Of a stretch of 33,419 bases of DNA, positions 1 to 7,588 are shown piece after piece. Both the position numbers and the translations under genes were made by a program. Origin of the DNA: Anaerolineae bacterium (GTDB lineage: Bacteria > Chloroflexota > Anaerolineae > B4-G1 > SLSP01); the NCBI GenBank assembly GCA_025454475.1, contig JALOOJ010000021.1:1-33419 (forward strand), in the 5' to 3' direction. The stretch's first letter is position 1, and each line of letters starts with the position of its first letter. The notes under the pieces are model-generated. The model was not told where the DNA came from and searched no databases. It was given only the letters and a program-made list of their open reading frames with translations.

Positions 1-339
1 GACATCGGGGTGCGCTTGAAGGTAGGCGACAAGCTCCTGAGGTGCGTTGCCGACCACCTCTGTGTCGGGGTTCAGCAACAGCACATAATCCCCTGCAGCC
101 GCAGCCAGGCCCTGATTGTTGGCCCCAGTGAACCCGCGGTTGGTCGGGTTGGCGATCAGATGCGCGTTGGGGAAGGTCCTGCGGACCATGTCCGGCGAGC
201 CGTCGTGGGAAGCATTATCGACGACGATGAGCTCGGTGCTGACCCCAGTATCAGGGGGCGTCGGGATCGAGCTCAGGGCTCGGAAGAGCAGTTCGCGGAC
301 ATTCCAGCTCACGACCACGACCGACAGGGTGGGGGCCAT
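1..339 (-). CDS. Family 2 glycosyltransferase, N-terminal part (cut by window edge)
   Basis: The reading frame is open from an ATG at 339 to the window edge and gives 113 residues, so the ORF track missed it. The N-terminus has the GT-A fold pattern of GT2 enzymes: a first strand LSVVVVSWN, then ELIVVDNASHDGS, the NRGFTGANNQG helix, and the metal/nucleotide-binding stretch LLLNPDTEV, where the D of NPD would be part of the DxD-equivalent. This resembles rhamnosyl- or other transferases that extend cell-surface glycans from nucleotide sugars. The acceptor cannot be told because the C-terminus is missing. It starts 10 nt after the stop of the polyprenyl diphosphate synthase gene and is probably cotranscribed with it. 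That suggests a link to lipid-carrier-dependent glycan assembly. No strong ribosome site is visible before the ATG. Confidence 0.85.
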   Translation of the reverse strand, partial: MAPTLSVVVVSWNVRELLFRALSSIPTPPDTGVSTELIVVDNASHDGSPDMVRRTFPNAHLIANPTNRGFTGANNQGLAAAAGDYVLLLNPDTEVVGNAPQELVAYLQAHPDV

Positions 340-349
340 GGGAACCCGC

Positions 350-1333
350 TCAGTAGGCGCGGTCGACCGCGAAATGGACGAGCTCCTCGAGCGCACAGCG
401 GTGAGGCGTGTCGGGGTGCTTCCGTAGAAGGCTCAGAGCCTCCTCGGCACGCGCATCGGCGTAACCCATGGCCTGGTCGACTGCTGCAGAGCAACGAAGG
501 TCCTGGATGAAGCTCTCGATGGTGTGCTCGTCCGCGGACCGGGTGAGGATCGCCTCGATCCGGTGATCATCTGGGTAGCCGGCCCGGTACAACAAGACAG
601 GCAAGGTAGCCAGCCCCTGCCTGAGGTCAACGCCAACCGGCTTTCCCGTCTCATTGCTGTCGCCCCGCAGATCAAGGACGTCATCAGTGATCTGGAACGC
701 TTCGCCGAGAAGTCTGCCGAAACGCCTGGCTTCGGCCACGACTTCGTCGGGGTACTGGGCAAGGAGCGGACCGATCTCGGCACAGAGCGCAAACAGTGAC
801 GCCGTCTTGGCGAAAATGCGATCGAGATACGCCTGTAGCGTCGGAATCGTGCCAGCGCTCCCGAACATCTGGCCAAGCTCGCCGAGACAGATGACCTCCA
901 ACGCTACCGCGAAGCGCTCGACGATGACAGGCTCTCGCGTCTGCGCAATGAGCTTGGCGGCCTGCGCGAACACGATGTCACCCGCCAGTACCGCAGCCGT
1001 CGCGGGCCATCGCGCGTTCACAGTCATGATACCGCGCCGGACTGCGGCATTGTCGATGATATCGTCGTGGATCAGGGTGGCGGTGTGGAGCATCTCGACT
1101 GCTGCGGCGGCTAGGAGAGCGCGCTCCTCGTCCGCAGCGAACAGGCGAGCGACCAGCAGCAAGAACGCAGGACGTAATCGCTTCCCGCCGCCGTTGATAA
1201 GCGCCTCGACGGGACCACGGACTGGCACGGGAATGACGTGGCAGGAAGACAGCAGGAGCGCCTTCGTGGCCTCAAGGTCGTTGTGTAGCAGCGTTCGGTA
1301 CTGGAGCTCGTTCGCGGCTTTTCGGGCGTTCAT
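350..1333 (-). CDS. Polyprenyl diphosphate synthase (long-chain trans type)
   Basis: This 327-residue protein condenses isopentenyl diphosphate with an allylic diphosphate to build a long trans-polyprenyl chain for quinones or other prenyl lipids. Family marks are all present: GGGKRLRP near residues 48-55, the first Asp-rich motif DDIID at 90-94 inside HTATLIHDD, a KT pair near 176-177, and the second Asp-rich motif DDVLD at 217-221. The small residues before the first motif and the HTATLIHDD wording match IspB/heptaprenyl-type long-chain enzymes rather than farnesyl synthases. Length is normal. Product chain length cannot be read from sequence alone. The GT2 gene follows after 10 nt and the tatD-like gene lies upstream on the same strand. 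Its own promoter has a TATAAT box 15 nt before the ATG, so the leader is only about 9 nt. Confidence 0.93.
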   Translation of the reverse strand: MNARKAANELQYRTLLHNDLEATKALLLSSCHVIPVPVRGPVEALINGGGKRLRPAFLLLVARLFAADEERALLAAAAVEMLHTATLIHDDIIDNAAVRRGIMTVNARWPATAAVLAGDIVFAQAAKLIAQTREPVIVERFAVALEVICLGELGQMFGSAGTIPTLQAYLDRIFAKTASLFALCAEIGPLLAQYPDEVVAEARRFGRLLGEAFQITDDVLDLRGDSNETGKPVGVDLRQGLATLPVLLYRAGYPDDHRIEAILTRSADEHTIESFIQDLRCSAAVDQAMGYADARAEEALSLLRKHPDTPHRCALEELVHFAVDRAY

Positions 1334-1348
1334 ATGTCTGTCTGCAGG

Positions 1349-1357
1349 ATTATACCA
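1349..1357 (-). promoter_or_regulatory. Extended -10 promoter of the polyprenyl synthase gene
   Basis: On the minus strand this reads TGGTATAAT, a perfect TGnTATAAT extended -10. Transcription would start near 1342, only about 9 nt before the ATG at 1333. No Shine-Dalgarno fits in that leader. Confidence 0.6.
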
Positions 1358-1420
1358 CAGGGGATGCGCGGAGCCCTCGGAGCAGTATCGGCTGATGGCG
1401 CTGCACCGGCTAGTGGGCCG

Positions 1421-2310
1421 TTAGGTTGGCAGCTGGTGTTCGTGGTAACGGCATCCGCAGTCAGATCCGCTGAAGCGGTCAGTGCCCCCCAGCTGGCTTG
1501 AGTACTCGAGCGGAAACAGGGCCGCGGCATTACGTGTTGTGGCCGTCTCAACTTCGCGGAGAGGCACGCCCCGGAGATCAGCAATGCGTGCGGCGATGAG
1601 CCCGAGATAGGCAGGCTCGTTTCGCTGACCTCGATGCGGAACGGGCGTAAGGTAGGGCCCATCCGTCTCCAGTAGCAGGCGATTCAGGGGCACCTGGCGC
1701 GCGACCGCGTGAAGATCCGGCGCCCGATCAAAGGTGACCGGGCCATCTATCCCGACGTAGAAGCCAAGCTCCAGAGCTTCATTCAGCAGATCAGGCCCGG
1801 CGGCATACGCGTGGAACGACCCTCTGGCCGTAGGATCGCCGGCCTTCCACGCGCGCAGGATGTCGATCGTGTCTCGATGGCCCGATCGTGGATCACGACG
1901 GGCAGCTTCAGGCTGCTCGCCAGCGCTAGCTGGCGTTCCAGTGCAGCGCGCTGCGTTGCAGGTTCGGCGCAGCGCCAACTGCGGTCGGGTCTTTCGGGCC
2001 AGTAGTAGTCCAGACCGATCTCGCCGATCGCCACAACTCCATCGGATGCAGCGAGCGCCGCCAGCGAATCAAGCGCAGCAGCATCGAGCAGGTACGCCTC
2101 AGTGGGATGGATGCCCACGGCAACGCGGATCTGACAGGGCGAGGTACCATCGAGGCGGCGGGCGAGGTCCAGCGCGGCCGCGCTGTCGTCGAGCGTCGTG
2201 CCCGGGATGATGACCGCGGTGACACCCGCGACAGCCGCGCGGAGGATGACCGCGGATAGGTCCTTCGCGTACCTGGGGTGCTGTAGGTGCACGTGTGTAT
2301 CGACCAGCAT
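1421..2310 (-). pseudogene. tatD: TatD-family metal-dependent hydrolase, split by a frameshift
   Basis: Two overlapping minus-strand frames together make one TatD-like protein. The first (start ATG 2310) holds the metal-binding DTHVHL, the GEIGLDYYW glutamate segment and VVIHDR. The second resumes at HRDTIDILRAW and holds SFHAYAAG, LLLETDGPYLTP and the C-terminal NAAALFPL. Joining them needs one extra base near 1879-1883, in a GGGCC run; one more C there would read IHDRAHRDTI, as expected for the family. TatD proteins are TIM-barrel 3'-5' exonucleases or deoxyribonucleases. Everything except the frame is intact, so this is either a recent pseudogene or a sequence error. The last ~28 codons run past the usual TatD end into a degenerate repeat. 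The gene lies upstream of the polyprenyl synthase gene and is divergent from lon. Confidence 0.85.
1439..1497. repeat. Degenerate copy of the three-hairpin interspersed repeat
   Basis: On the minus strand this contains ACCGCTTCAGCGG, identical over 13 nt to the left hairpin of the repeat at 25489-25583. It also contains GTTACCACGAAC, one base different from that repeat's end (GTTACTACGAAC). A CAGCTGG/CCCCCCAG segment resembles its middle hairpin. It overlaps the 3' end of the tatD-like gene. Confidence 0.55.
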
Positions 2311-2391
2311 TGCCTAATCGCCTGCTCGAGCCGATCGGCGTGAGCAGACACACGCGCCGGCGGCGTCGAGCCCATCTGAGCTCGCAGAGAG

Positions 2392-2397
2392 ATTATA
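2392..2397 (-). promoter_or_regulatory. Probable -10 box for the tatD-like gene
   Basis: A perfect TATAAT on the minus strand lies about 80 nt before the tatD start codon at 2310. I see no convincing -35 box. It lies back to back with the lon promoter in the divergent intergenic region 2311-2607, which otherwise holds only the lon leader. Confidence 0.45.
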
Positions 2398-2478
2398 CCC
2401 AGATCGTCGCAGCGGTGCCCACTGAAAACGCCGCTAACGTCGCATCTACGCGACGCAAATGTGTTTCTAATGCTCGTG

Positions 2479-2487
2479 TGTTATAAT
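2479..2487 (+). promoter_or_regulatory. Extended -10 promoter of lon
   Basis: TGTTATAAT matches the extended -10 consensus exactly. The -35 is weak, as is common for extended -10 promoters. The predicted start near 2494 gives lon a leader of about 114 nt. I see no CIRCE element (TTAGCACTC-N9-GAGTGCTAA). Confidence 0.6.
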
Positions 2488-2562
2488 CGCCAAACTTAGC
2501 TCATAGGTGCAACGAGGGCGTCGCTTCATGCCGGCGACGTTTCATAGAGTGCGACGGATGGA

Positions 2563-2592
2563 GAGTGGCGCTATGCGCTGGCTCTGCCACTC
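2563..2592 (+). promoter_or_regulatory. Hairpin in the lon leader next to the ribosome site
   Basis: GAGTGGC (2563-2569) pairs perfectly with GCCACTC (2586-2592), and a nested GCGC-TAT-GCGC lies in between. The right arm ends 3 nt before the Shine-Dalgarno AGGAGG of lon. It could shield ribosome binding, but a regulatory role is only a guess. Confidence 0.35.
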
Positions 2593-2607
2593 CATAGGAG
2601 GGTTGAT

Positions 2608-5097
2608 ATGCTGCCTTGGTTCAATATGCAGGACCAGAACATCGAAGAACTGGTCAGACGAGTGCCCGAGGAGTTGGCCGTACTGCCGCTCCGGAACACC
2701 GTCGCTTTTCCGTACATTGTGATGCCGTTGGCCGTGGGCATCCCGCGATCGGTGAAGCTTATTGAGGAGGCCGAGAAGTCCGGGCGCGTCATTGGGCTCG
2801 TAGCGATGACGGATCCTTCGGTTGAGGTCCCTGATCCATCGCAGGTGCATTCGATCGGGACTGCGGCGATCATCCACCGCGTTATGCGCGCCGACGATGG
2901 CACACTGACGGTCTTCATTCAGGGGCTGGAGCGGTTCCGCGTTGTTGAGTGGACGGCTGAAGACCCCTATCTTCGGGCGCGCATCGAGATCGCCCCTGAC
3001 GTGGTGGAGGAGTCGGTGGTGGAGGAAGCGCTGCGCCGCAACCTTCTCGACATCGCCACACGGTTGGCTGAGCTCATTCCGCAGTTTCCGGACGAGGCGG
3101 TGCGCTTCATCCAGCAACTCACCGATACGCGTCTCCTGGTCTATCTCATTGCGTCGAACATGCGCATCGATATGGATGAAGCGCAGCAACTGCTGGAGCT
3201 GGACCAACTGGCTGCCAAGATGACTTTCCTGATCAAAGTACTGACTCGCGAACTGGAGGTTCGGGAGATTGGACAACAGATCCAGGAGAAAGCCAAAGAG
3301 GAAATCGAGAAGAACCAGCGAGAGTACTACCTCCGACAGCAGATGGATGCGATCCGCAAGGAACTCGGCGAGGGCGACGAGGGCAAGGAAGACGTAGCCG
3401 AGTACCGCCGCAAGATCGAGGAAGCCGGCATGTCTGAGGAGGCCAAAGAGGAGGCGTTGCGCGAGCTCGCACGGCTCGAGAAGATGCCGCCCCAGGCTGC
3501 CGAGTACTGGGTGATCAAGACATACCTTGACTGGCTCACCTCGCTCCCGTGGCAGGTGCTTACGGAGGACAAGCTGGAGATACCTTTCGCGCGACAGGTG
3601 CTTGACGAGGATCACTACGACCTTGAGGACGTCAAAGAGCGTATCCTGGAGTTCCTGGCCGTGCGCAAGCTGCGTCAAGACCGCGGGCTTGACCAGGATG
3701 TCGCCGCAGACCTGCAAGGCCGCAAGGTCGAGGGGATGGGCGCAATCCTGGCACTGATCGGTCCTCCCGGTGTGGGCAAGACGTCTCTGGGTCAGTCCAT
3801 CGCTCGGTCGCTTGGGCGCGAGTTCACGCGAATGAGCCTCGGCGGTATGCGCGACGAGGCTGAGATCCGCGGACATCGGCGCACCTACATCGGCGCGATG
3901 CCAGGGCGCATCATGCAGGCGGTGAAACGCGCAGGCGTGAAGAACCCCGTGTTTATGCTTGACGAAGTGGACAAGATTGGGTCTGACTGGCGTGGAGATC
4001 CCTCGTCGGCGCTGCTGGAGGTCCTGGACCCGCAGCAGAACCACGCGTTCAGGGATCACTACCTGGATGTGGACTTTGACCTAAGCAAGGTGCTGTTCAT
4101 CTGTACCGCGAACACGACGGCAACGATTCCGGCCCCGTTGCTCGACCGCATGGAGGTCATCCAACTTGATGGGTATACGGAGTACGATAAGCTGCACATC
4201 GCGGTTCAGTACCTCGTACCGCGGCAACTACTGGTGAACGGGCTGAAGGATGAGGAGATCACGTTCAGCGAGGACGCGCTCCGGGCGATGATCCGCGACT
4301 ATACGCGTGAGGCAGGCGTGCGCCAGTTGGAGCGCAGTATTGGCAAAGCGTGTCGCAAGGCCGCGACCCAGATCGCCGAGGGCGTTGCGGAGACGTTGCC
4401 GATCGTCGTCGATGCTGCCAAGGCCCGCGATTTCCTGGGCAAACCCCGCTACCGCTTTGAGGCAGCGCTGCGCACTGAGAAGCCTGGTGTTGCGACAGGC
4501 CTGGCCTGGACACCCACAGGTGGCGAGGTGCTCTTTGTGGAGGCGGCAGCAATGCCCGGTTCAGATGAGCAGTTCATCCTGACTGGGCAGCTGGGCGACG
4601 TCATGCGCGAATCGGCTCGGATTGCGCTCAGCTACGTGGAGTCACACCTTGAGGAGCTGGGCCTGGCAAAGGAGAAGGGGTGGGGTAAGGTGCACCTGCA
4701 CGTTCCGGCTGGCGCAGTCCCGAAGGATGGACCGTCTGCAGGCGTGACCATGGTGACGGCACTCGTTTCGTTGCTGACCAAACGGCCGGTGGATGCGACG
4801 ACCGGTATGACCGGTGAGGTGACGCTGCAAGGGCAAGTTCTGCCGATCGGAGGACTCAAGCTTAAGGCGTTAGCTGCTCACCGCGCCGGCCTGAAACGGG
4901 TGATTGTGCCAAGCCTGAACGATGTAGACCTGGATGAGATCCCTGAAGCAGTGCGGGCCGATATGGAGTTCATCCTCGTAGACAACGTCTCCGAGGTCCT
5001 TCAGCACGCGTTGGCGCCTGCTGCACCAGAGGCTTTGGAGCCGACCATACCTGTGATCGTCGACGAAGCTGCACTGCCCGAGCCCGTCGCAGCGTAG
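2608..5097 (+). CDS. lon: ATP-dependent endopeptidase Lon
   Basis: This 829-residue LonA-type cytoplasmic protease unfolds and degrades damaged or regulatory proteins using ATP. It shows the full order: an N-terminal substrate-binding (LAN/PUA-like) domain from about residue 22 (LAVLPLRNTVAFPY), a helical and coiled segment around 200-330, an AAA+ module with Walker A GPPGVGKTS (385-393) and Walker B FMLDEVDK (about 449-456), and a C-terminal serine-lysine protease domain. The catalytic serine is in DGPSAG (Ser710) and the lysine in GGLKLK (Lys753). The 43-residue spacing equals that in E. coli Lon. The ATG at 2608 follows TAGGAGG by 6 nt. The gene stands alone, with an extended -10 promoter and a hairpin-bearing leader before it and a strong bidirectional terminator after it. 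The acidic, Pro/Ala-rich tail is not conserved in the family. Confidence 0.98.
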   Translation: MLPWFNMQDQNIEELVRRVPEELAVLPLRNTVAFPYIVMPLAVGIPRSVKLIEEAEKSGRVIGLVAMTDPSVEVPDPSQVHSIGTAAIIHRVMRADDGTLTVFIQGLERFRVVEWTAEDPYLRARIEIAPDVVEESVVEEALRRNLLDIATRLAELIPQFPDEAVRFIQQLTDTRLLVYLIASNMRIDMDEAQQLLELDQLAAKMTFLIKVLTRELEVREIGQQIQEKAKEEIEKNQREYYLRQQMDAIRKELGEGDEGKEDVAEYRRKIEEAGMSEEAKEEALRELARLEKMPPQAAEYWVIKTYLDWLTSLPWQVLTEDKLEIPFARQVLDEDHYDLEDVKERILEFLAVRKLRQDRGLDQDVAADLQGRKVEGMGAILALIGPPGVGKTSLGQSIARSLGREFTRMSLGGMRDEAEIRGHRRTYIGAMPGRIMQAVKRAGVKNPVFMLDEVDKIGSDWRGDPSSALLEVLDPQQNHAFRDHYLDVDFDLSKVLFICTANTTATIPAPLLDRMEVIQLDGYTEYDKLHIAVQYLVPRQLLVNGLKDEEITFSEDALRAMIRDYTREAGVRQLERSIGKACRKAATQIAEGVAETLPIVVDAAKARDFLGKPRYRFEAALRTEKPGVATGLAWTPTGGEVLFVEAAAMPGSDEQFILTGQLGDVMRESARIALSYVESHLEELGLAKEKGWGKVHLHVPAGAVPKDGPSAGVTMVTALVSLLTKRPVDATTGMTGEVTLQGQVLPIGGLKLKALAAHRAGLKRVIVPSLNDVDLDEIPEAVRADMEFILVDNVSEVLQHALAPAAPEALEPTIPVIVDEAALPEPVAA

Positions 5098-5117
5098 CGG
5101 CTACCTACAGGAAACTG

Positions 5118-5156
5118 ACACAGTGCGCCACCGTCCCGGACGGTGGCGCACTGTGT
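5118..5156. terminator. Bidirectional terminator, lon / NIPSNAP gene
   Basis: ACACAGTGCGCCACCGTCC is followed after one base by its exact reverse complement, giving a perfect 19-bp inverted repeat. It sits in the 70-nt gap between two convergent genes. There is no long T tract; only TGTTATG follows on the plus strand. Confidence 0.75.
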
Positions 5157-5168
5157 TATGCGATCTGC

Positions 5169-5489
5169 CTAGCGGATCACTGACTTCGGAGTGGGTGTCA
5201 GACGCGTCACCACGATGCGCTCGCGATCTAGCATGTCGTTCGTCAGCGGCGCGATCTCGTTCTTCCAGGTGTCGCTCTGGTACACCTTAGCGTAGAGGGC
5301 CTCGCGATCCTCTTCGCTCTCAAAGCGGCGGATCCAGACGTAAAGGTCATCTTCCTGCTCACCAATGAAGCTGCCCACAACGACCATTCCCTGTGATATC
5401 TGGAACGGGATGATGGTCTCCTCCATGAACTTGACCCATTCATCACGCTTCCCGGCTTTGATTCTGTACTGCCTCAACTCGAATAGCAT
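5169..5489 (-). CDS. NIPSNAP-family protein
   Basis: This 106-residue protein has the dimeric alpha/beta-barrel pattern of the NIPSNAP family: it opens with MLFELRQYRIKAGKRDEW, then VVGSFIGEQEDDLYVWIRRF, then a short helix (EDREALYAKVYQSDTW) and a final strand. Small bacterial NIPSNAP proteins are cytoplasmic, with no settled biochemical role; ABM-type relatives act on small aromatic or polyketide-like molecules. No signal peptide or membrane segment is present. The ATG follows GAGGAG by 6 nt. It has its own TTGACA/TACACT promoter and ends at the shared hairpin, so it is monocistronic. I cannot assign a substrate. Confidence 0.85.
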   Translation of the reverse strand: MLFELRQYRIKAGKRDEWVKFMEETIIPFQISQGMVVVGSFIGEQEDDLYVWIRRFESEEDREALYAKVYQSDTWKNEIAPLTNDMLDRERIVVTRLTPTPKSVIR

Positions 5490-5533
5490 ACGCTGCTCCT
5501 CATCGGTCGATTCCCGCCCACGCGGTTGGGCAG

Positions 5534-5561
5534 AGTGTAGCGCTGACTATGGGACTGTCAA
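5534..5561 (-). promoter_or_regulatory. Promoter of the NIPSNAP gene
   Basis: The minus strand carries a consensus -35 TTGACA (5556-5561), a 16-nt spacer and -10 TACACT (5534-5539). Transcription would start near 5527, about 38 nt before the ATG. Confidence 0.6.
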
Positions 5562-5630
5562 AGGCGCGGCACCCAGGGCCGGTCAGGAACACGGCCAAGC
5601 CGGAGCGGGTTTCGTGACTTCGGTCGGCTC

Positions 5631-5639
5631 TGCTATAAT
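5631..5639 (+). promoter_or_regulatory. Extended -10 promoter of the methyltransferase-nucleotidyltransferase-kinase cassette
   Basis: TGCTATAAT is a perfect extended -10. The predicted start near 5646 lies about 33 nt before the GTG start at 5679. I see no other good promoter before 10945, so it probably drives all three genes. Confidence 0.6.
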
Positions 5640-5678
5640 GGCCCAAGCCTGGTAAACGCCGTCGAAGGGAGTCAATCC

Positions 5679-6644
5679 GTGGGCGATTTGGTGGTCTTTT
5701 GCGACCGTGACAGTCTGGAAACCCGCTACCTGACCGAATTCCTGTCAGAGCGACGTGTGCCGCAGAACCTGTTCTACCTGATGAACGGAGCGGATTCCTT
5801 CTATAGCTACCGCAACGCCGAGGTCGAGCAGATCCCCTGGCGCCAGGAGTATGACTTCTTCACACGCCAGGCGCTTTGGACCAGAGGGCAGCGCATCGGT
5901 TTTGTTAGCCTCGGATGTGGCAACGCGCGCCCGGAGCAGATGCTGCTGAGGAGCCTCCACCGCGACGGTTATGACGTTGCCTACTTCGGGGTTGACTCCT
6001 CTGATGCTATGCTGACGCTTGCCGGCGAGACTCTGGAGAACGAGAGCTTCGAGAGGTCGTATGTTCTAGCGGATTTCGGCGAGCCCGATTTCCCATCGGG
6101 TCTCTGGCGCCTGGTCGGAGGTTGCGACAGCAGGCTGTTCGCGATGATCGGCGCGACCTTCGGCAACTTCGACCAGACGTTCATCGCGGATCTACTCGGC
6201 AGGCTTGTACCCCCCAACGACTACGTGTACCTCGATGTGGTCCCGATGTTTCAGGCTGAGGACCAGAACGGCAAGCTTCGCGCCAGGCTCTCCCGCGTCC
6301 CCGAGAATCTGTCGCGGTTCTTCGATCGGCTCTTGGGGATGCTGGGTCTGTCGCTTGCTCAGGGGCGTGTCGTCTGCACCGAGAGCGGCGATGGAGATCT
6401 CCACACGATGCGCTTCACATTCCACTTCGAGGTGGAGTCCAGGATCACCGTCTCGTGCCTCGGCACTGAGGCCGACCTCCTGCCCGGTGAACGTATTGAG
6501 CTGCTGAGTATACGCGCCTATGATGCTGAGTCACTGAAGCAATTCCTGGAGCATCGGGGCTTTCGTTTCCTGGACACCTATGTGCCCGACATCGGGCACT
6601 ACAGTCATCTCTGGCAGAGGCTGCTCTTCGTCAAGACCGCGTGA
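5679..6644 (+). CDS. EgtD-like SAM-dependent methyltransferase (Methyltransf_33 family)
   Basis: This 321-residue cytoplasmic protein has a Rossmann methyltransferase core: VSLGCGNARPEQ (about 76-87) as the SAM-binding glycine loop, YFGVDSSDAML (102-112) ending in the ribose-binding acid, and FAMIGATFGNFD (154-165), which matches the GSTIGN segment of EgtD, the histidine trimethylase of ergothioneine synthesis. From memory of mycobacterial EgtD, the Glu and Ser that hold histidine sit in a TEVSAKF-like strand. Here the matching stretch is IELLSIRAYD and both appear changed, so histidine is unlikely to be the substrate. The GTG start follows GAAGGGAG. It is first in a three-gene unit with two nucleotide-sugar enzymes, 54 nt from the next gene. 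No egtB or other ergothioneine gene is nearby. The substrate is unknown. Confidence 0.75.
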   Translation: MGDLVVFCDRDSLETRYLTEFLSERRVPQNLFYLMNGADSFYSYRNAEVEQIPWRQEYDFFTRQALWTRGQRIGFVSLGCGNARPEQMLLRSLHRDGYDVAYFGVDSSDAMLTLAGETLENESFERSYVLADFGEPDFPSGLWRLVGGCDSRLFAMIGATFGNFDQTFIADLLGRLVPPNDYVYLDVVPMFQAEDQNGKLRARLSRVPENLSRFFDRLLGMLGLSLAQGRVVCTESGDGDLHTMRFTFHFEVESRITVSCLGTEADLLPGERIELLSIRAYDAESLKQFLEHRGFRFLDTYVPDIGHYSHLWQRLLFVKTA

Positions 6645-6698
6645 CCCATCGACGGGCGGCGTGGTGAACCCAGAGTGCGGCAAAGGAGGACACGCGCT

Positions 6699-7586
6699 AT
6701 GCGAATCAACAAAGCGGTGATCACGGCAGCGGGCAGAAACCAACGTAGCCTGCCTCTCCAGACGCTCATCGATCGCGACGGCGAGCAGAAATCCGTGCTT
6801 GAGATCCTCGTGGATGAGGCGGTCAGTGCGGCCGTCGACCAGGTTGCGGTCGTTGTCATCCCCGGGGACGAAGTGCGCTACGCCGAGGTTCTGCACCGCC
6901 ACGAGGGTGTCGTGCGGTTCATCGCTCAGGAGCGCGCTCTGGGCTATGGGCACGCCGTGTATTGCGCGCGGGGCTTCGTGGGCGACGATCCCTTCTTGCA
7001 CCTTGTGGGCGATCATCTCTACGTGAGTCGCGAGAAGAGGACGTGCGCTCAGCAGCTTGTGAGCGTCGCCGAGTCCGAGGCGTGTGCCGTGTCGGCGGTG
7101 CAGGCGACCCGTGAGACGCTGCTCCCATACTATGGCACGGTGGGTGGGCGTCGGGTCCCCGGTCGCAAGGACCTGTACGCAGTCGAGTCGGTTGCAGAGA
7201 AGCCCACACCCACGCAAGCGGAGATGAGCCTCATCGTGCCCGGGCTCCGCGCCGGTCATTATCTGTGTTTCTTTGGTATGCACGTTCTGACGCCGGCCGT
7301 GATGGAGATACTGGGGCGTCTCGTCGACGCATCCACCTCCGGGGCGCCCGCGAAGCCGAAGACTGTCGCGCTCTCCGACGCTCTCGCGGAACTGGCCCAA
7401 CAGGAAAAGTACCTGGCGCTTGAGGAACACGCGCAGCGCTATGATGTGGGTGTCAAGTACGGGCTGTTGACGGCGCAGCTCGCGCTCGCGCTGACGGGGC
7501 GCGATCGCGAGGAGGTGCTGTCGCGACTGGTTGAGCTTCTGAGCGTCCGCGAGCTGGGTCAGGATCTGTCCGGGGTGGGAGCTTGA
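6699..7586 (+). CDS. GalU-like sugar nucleotidyltransferase with altered signature loop
   Basis: This protein of about 295 residues aligns along its whole length with UTP-glucose-1-phosphate uridylyltransferases. It opens with KAVITAAG, has [20 protein letters not shown] and LVGDHLY where GalU has GLGHAVLCA and the metal-binding Asp, then VAEKP, and ends with a YDVGVKYG segment like GalU's D-x-G-x-K-x-GY. The nucleotide-binding signature is abnormal: GLGTR is GRNQR, and the PKEMLP lysine segment has no clear match ([11 protein letters not shown] instead). It may use another nucleotide or sugar, or be a non-catalytic partner. ATG 6699 is chosen over the track's GTG 6675 because AAAGGAGG lies 9 nt before it. 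The next gene starts 2 nt after its stop, so the two are probably translationally coupled. Confidence 0.75.
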   Translation: MRINKAVITAAGRNQRSLPLQTLIDRDGEQKSVLEILVDEAVSAAVDQVAVVVIPGDEVRYAEVLHRHEGVVRFIAQERALGYGHAVYCARGFVGDDPFLHLVGDHLYVSREKRTCAQQLVSVAESEACAVSAVQATRETLLPYYGTVGGRRVPGRKDLYAVESVAEKPTPTQAEMSLIVPGLRAGHYLCFFGMHVLTPAVMEILGRLVDASTSGAPAKPKTVALSDALAELAQQEKYLALEEHAQRYDVGVKYGLLTAQLALALTGRDREEVLSRLVELLSVRELGQDLSGVGA

Positions 7587-7588
7587 CG

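Noticed and set aside
2542-4059. 505-residue ORF on the minus strand inside lon
   Set aside because: It is a third-position shadow of the clearly coding Lon frame, with His/Leu/Arg-rich composition and no recognisable domain or ribosome site.
5679-6644. Ergothioneine biosynthesis locus
   Set aside because: Only an EgtD-like gene is present. The histidine-contact strand looks changed and egtB/C/E are absent; cysS is far away and housekeeping.
6531-7430. 299-residue minus-strand ORF
   Set aside because: It is antisense to the end of the EgtD-like gene and the GalU-like gene, both of which have clear motifs.
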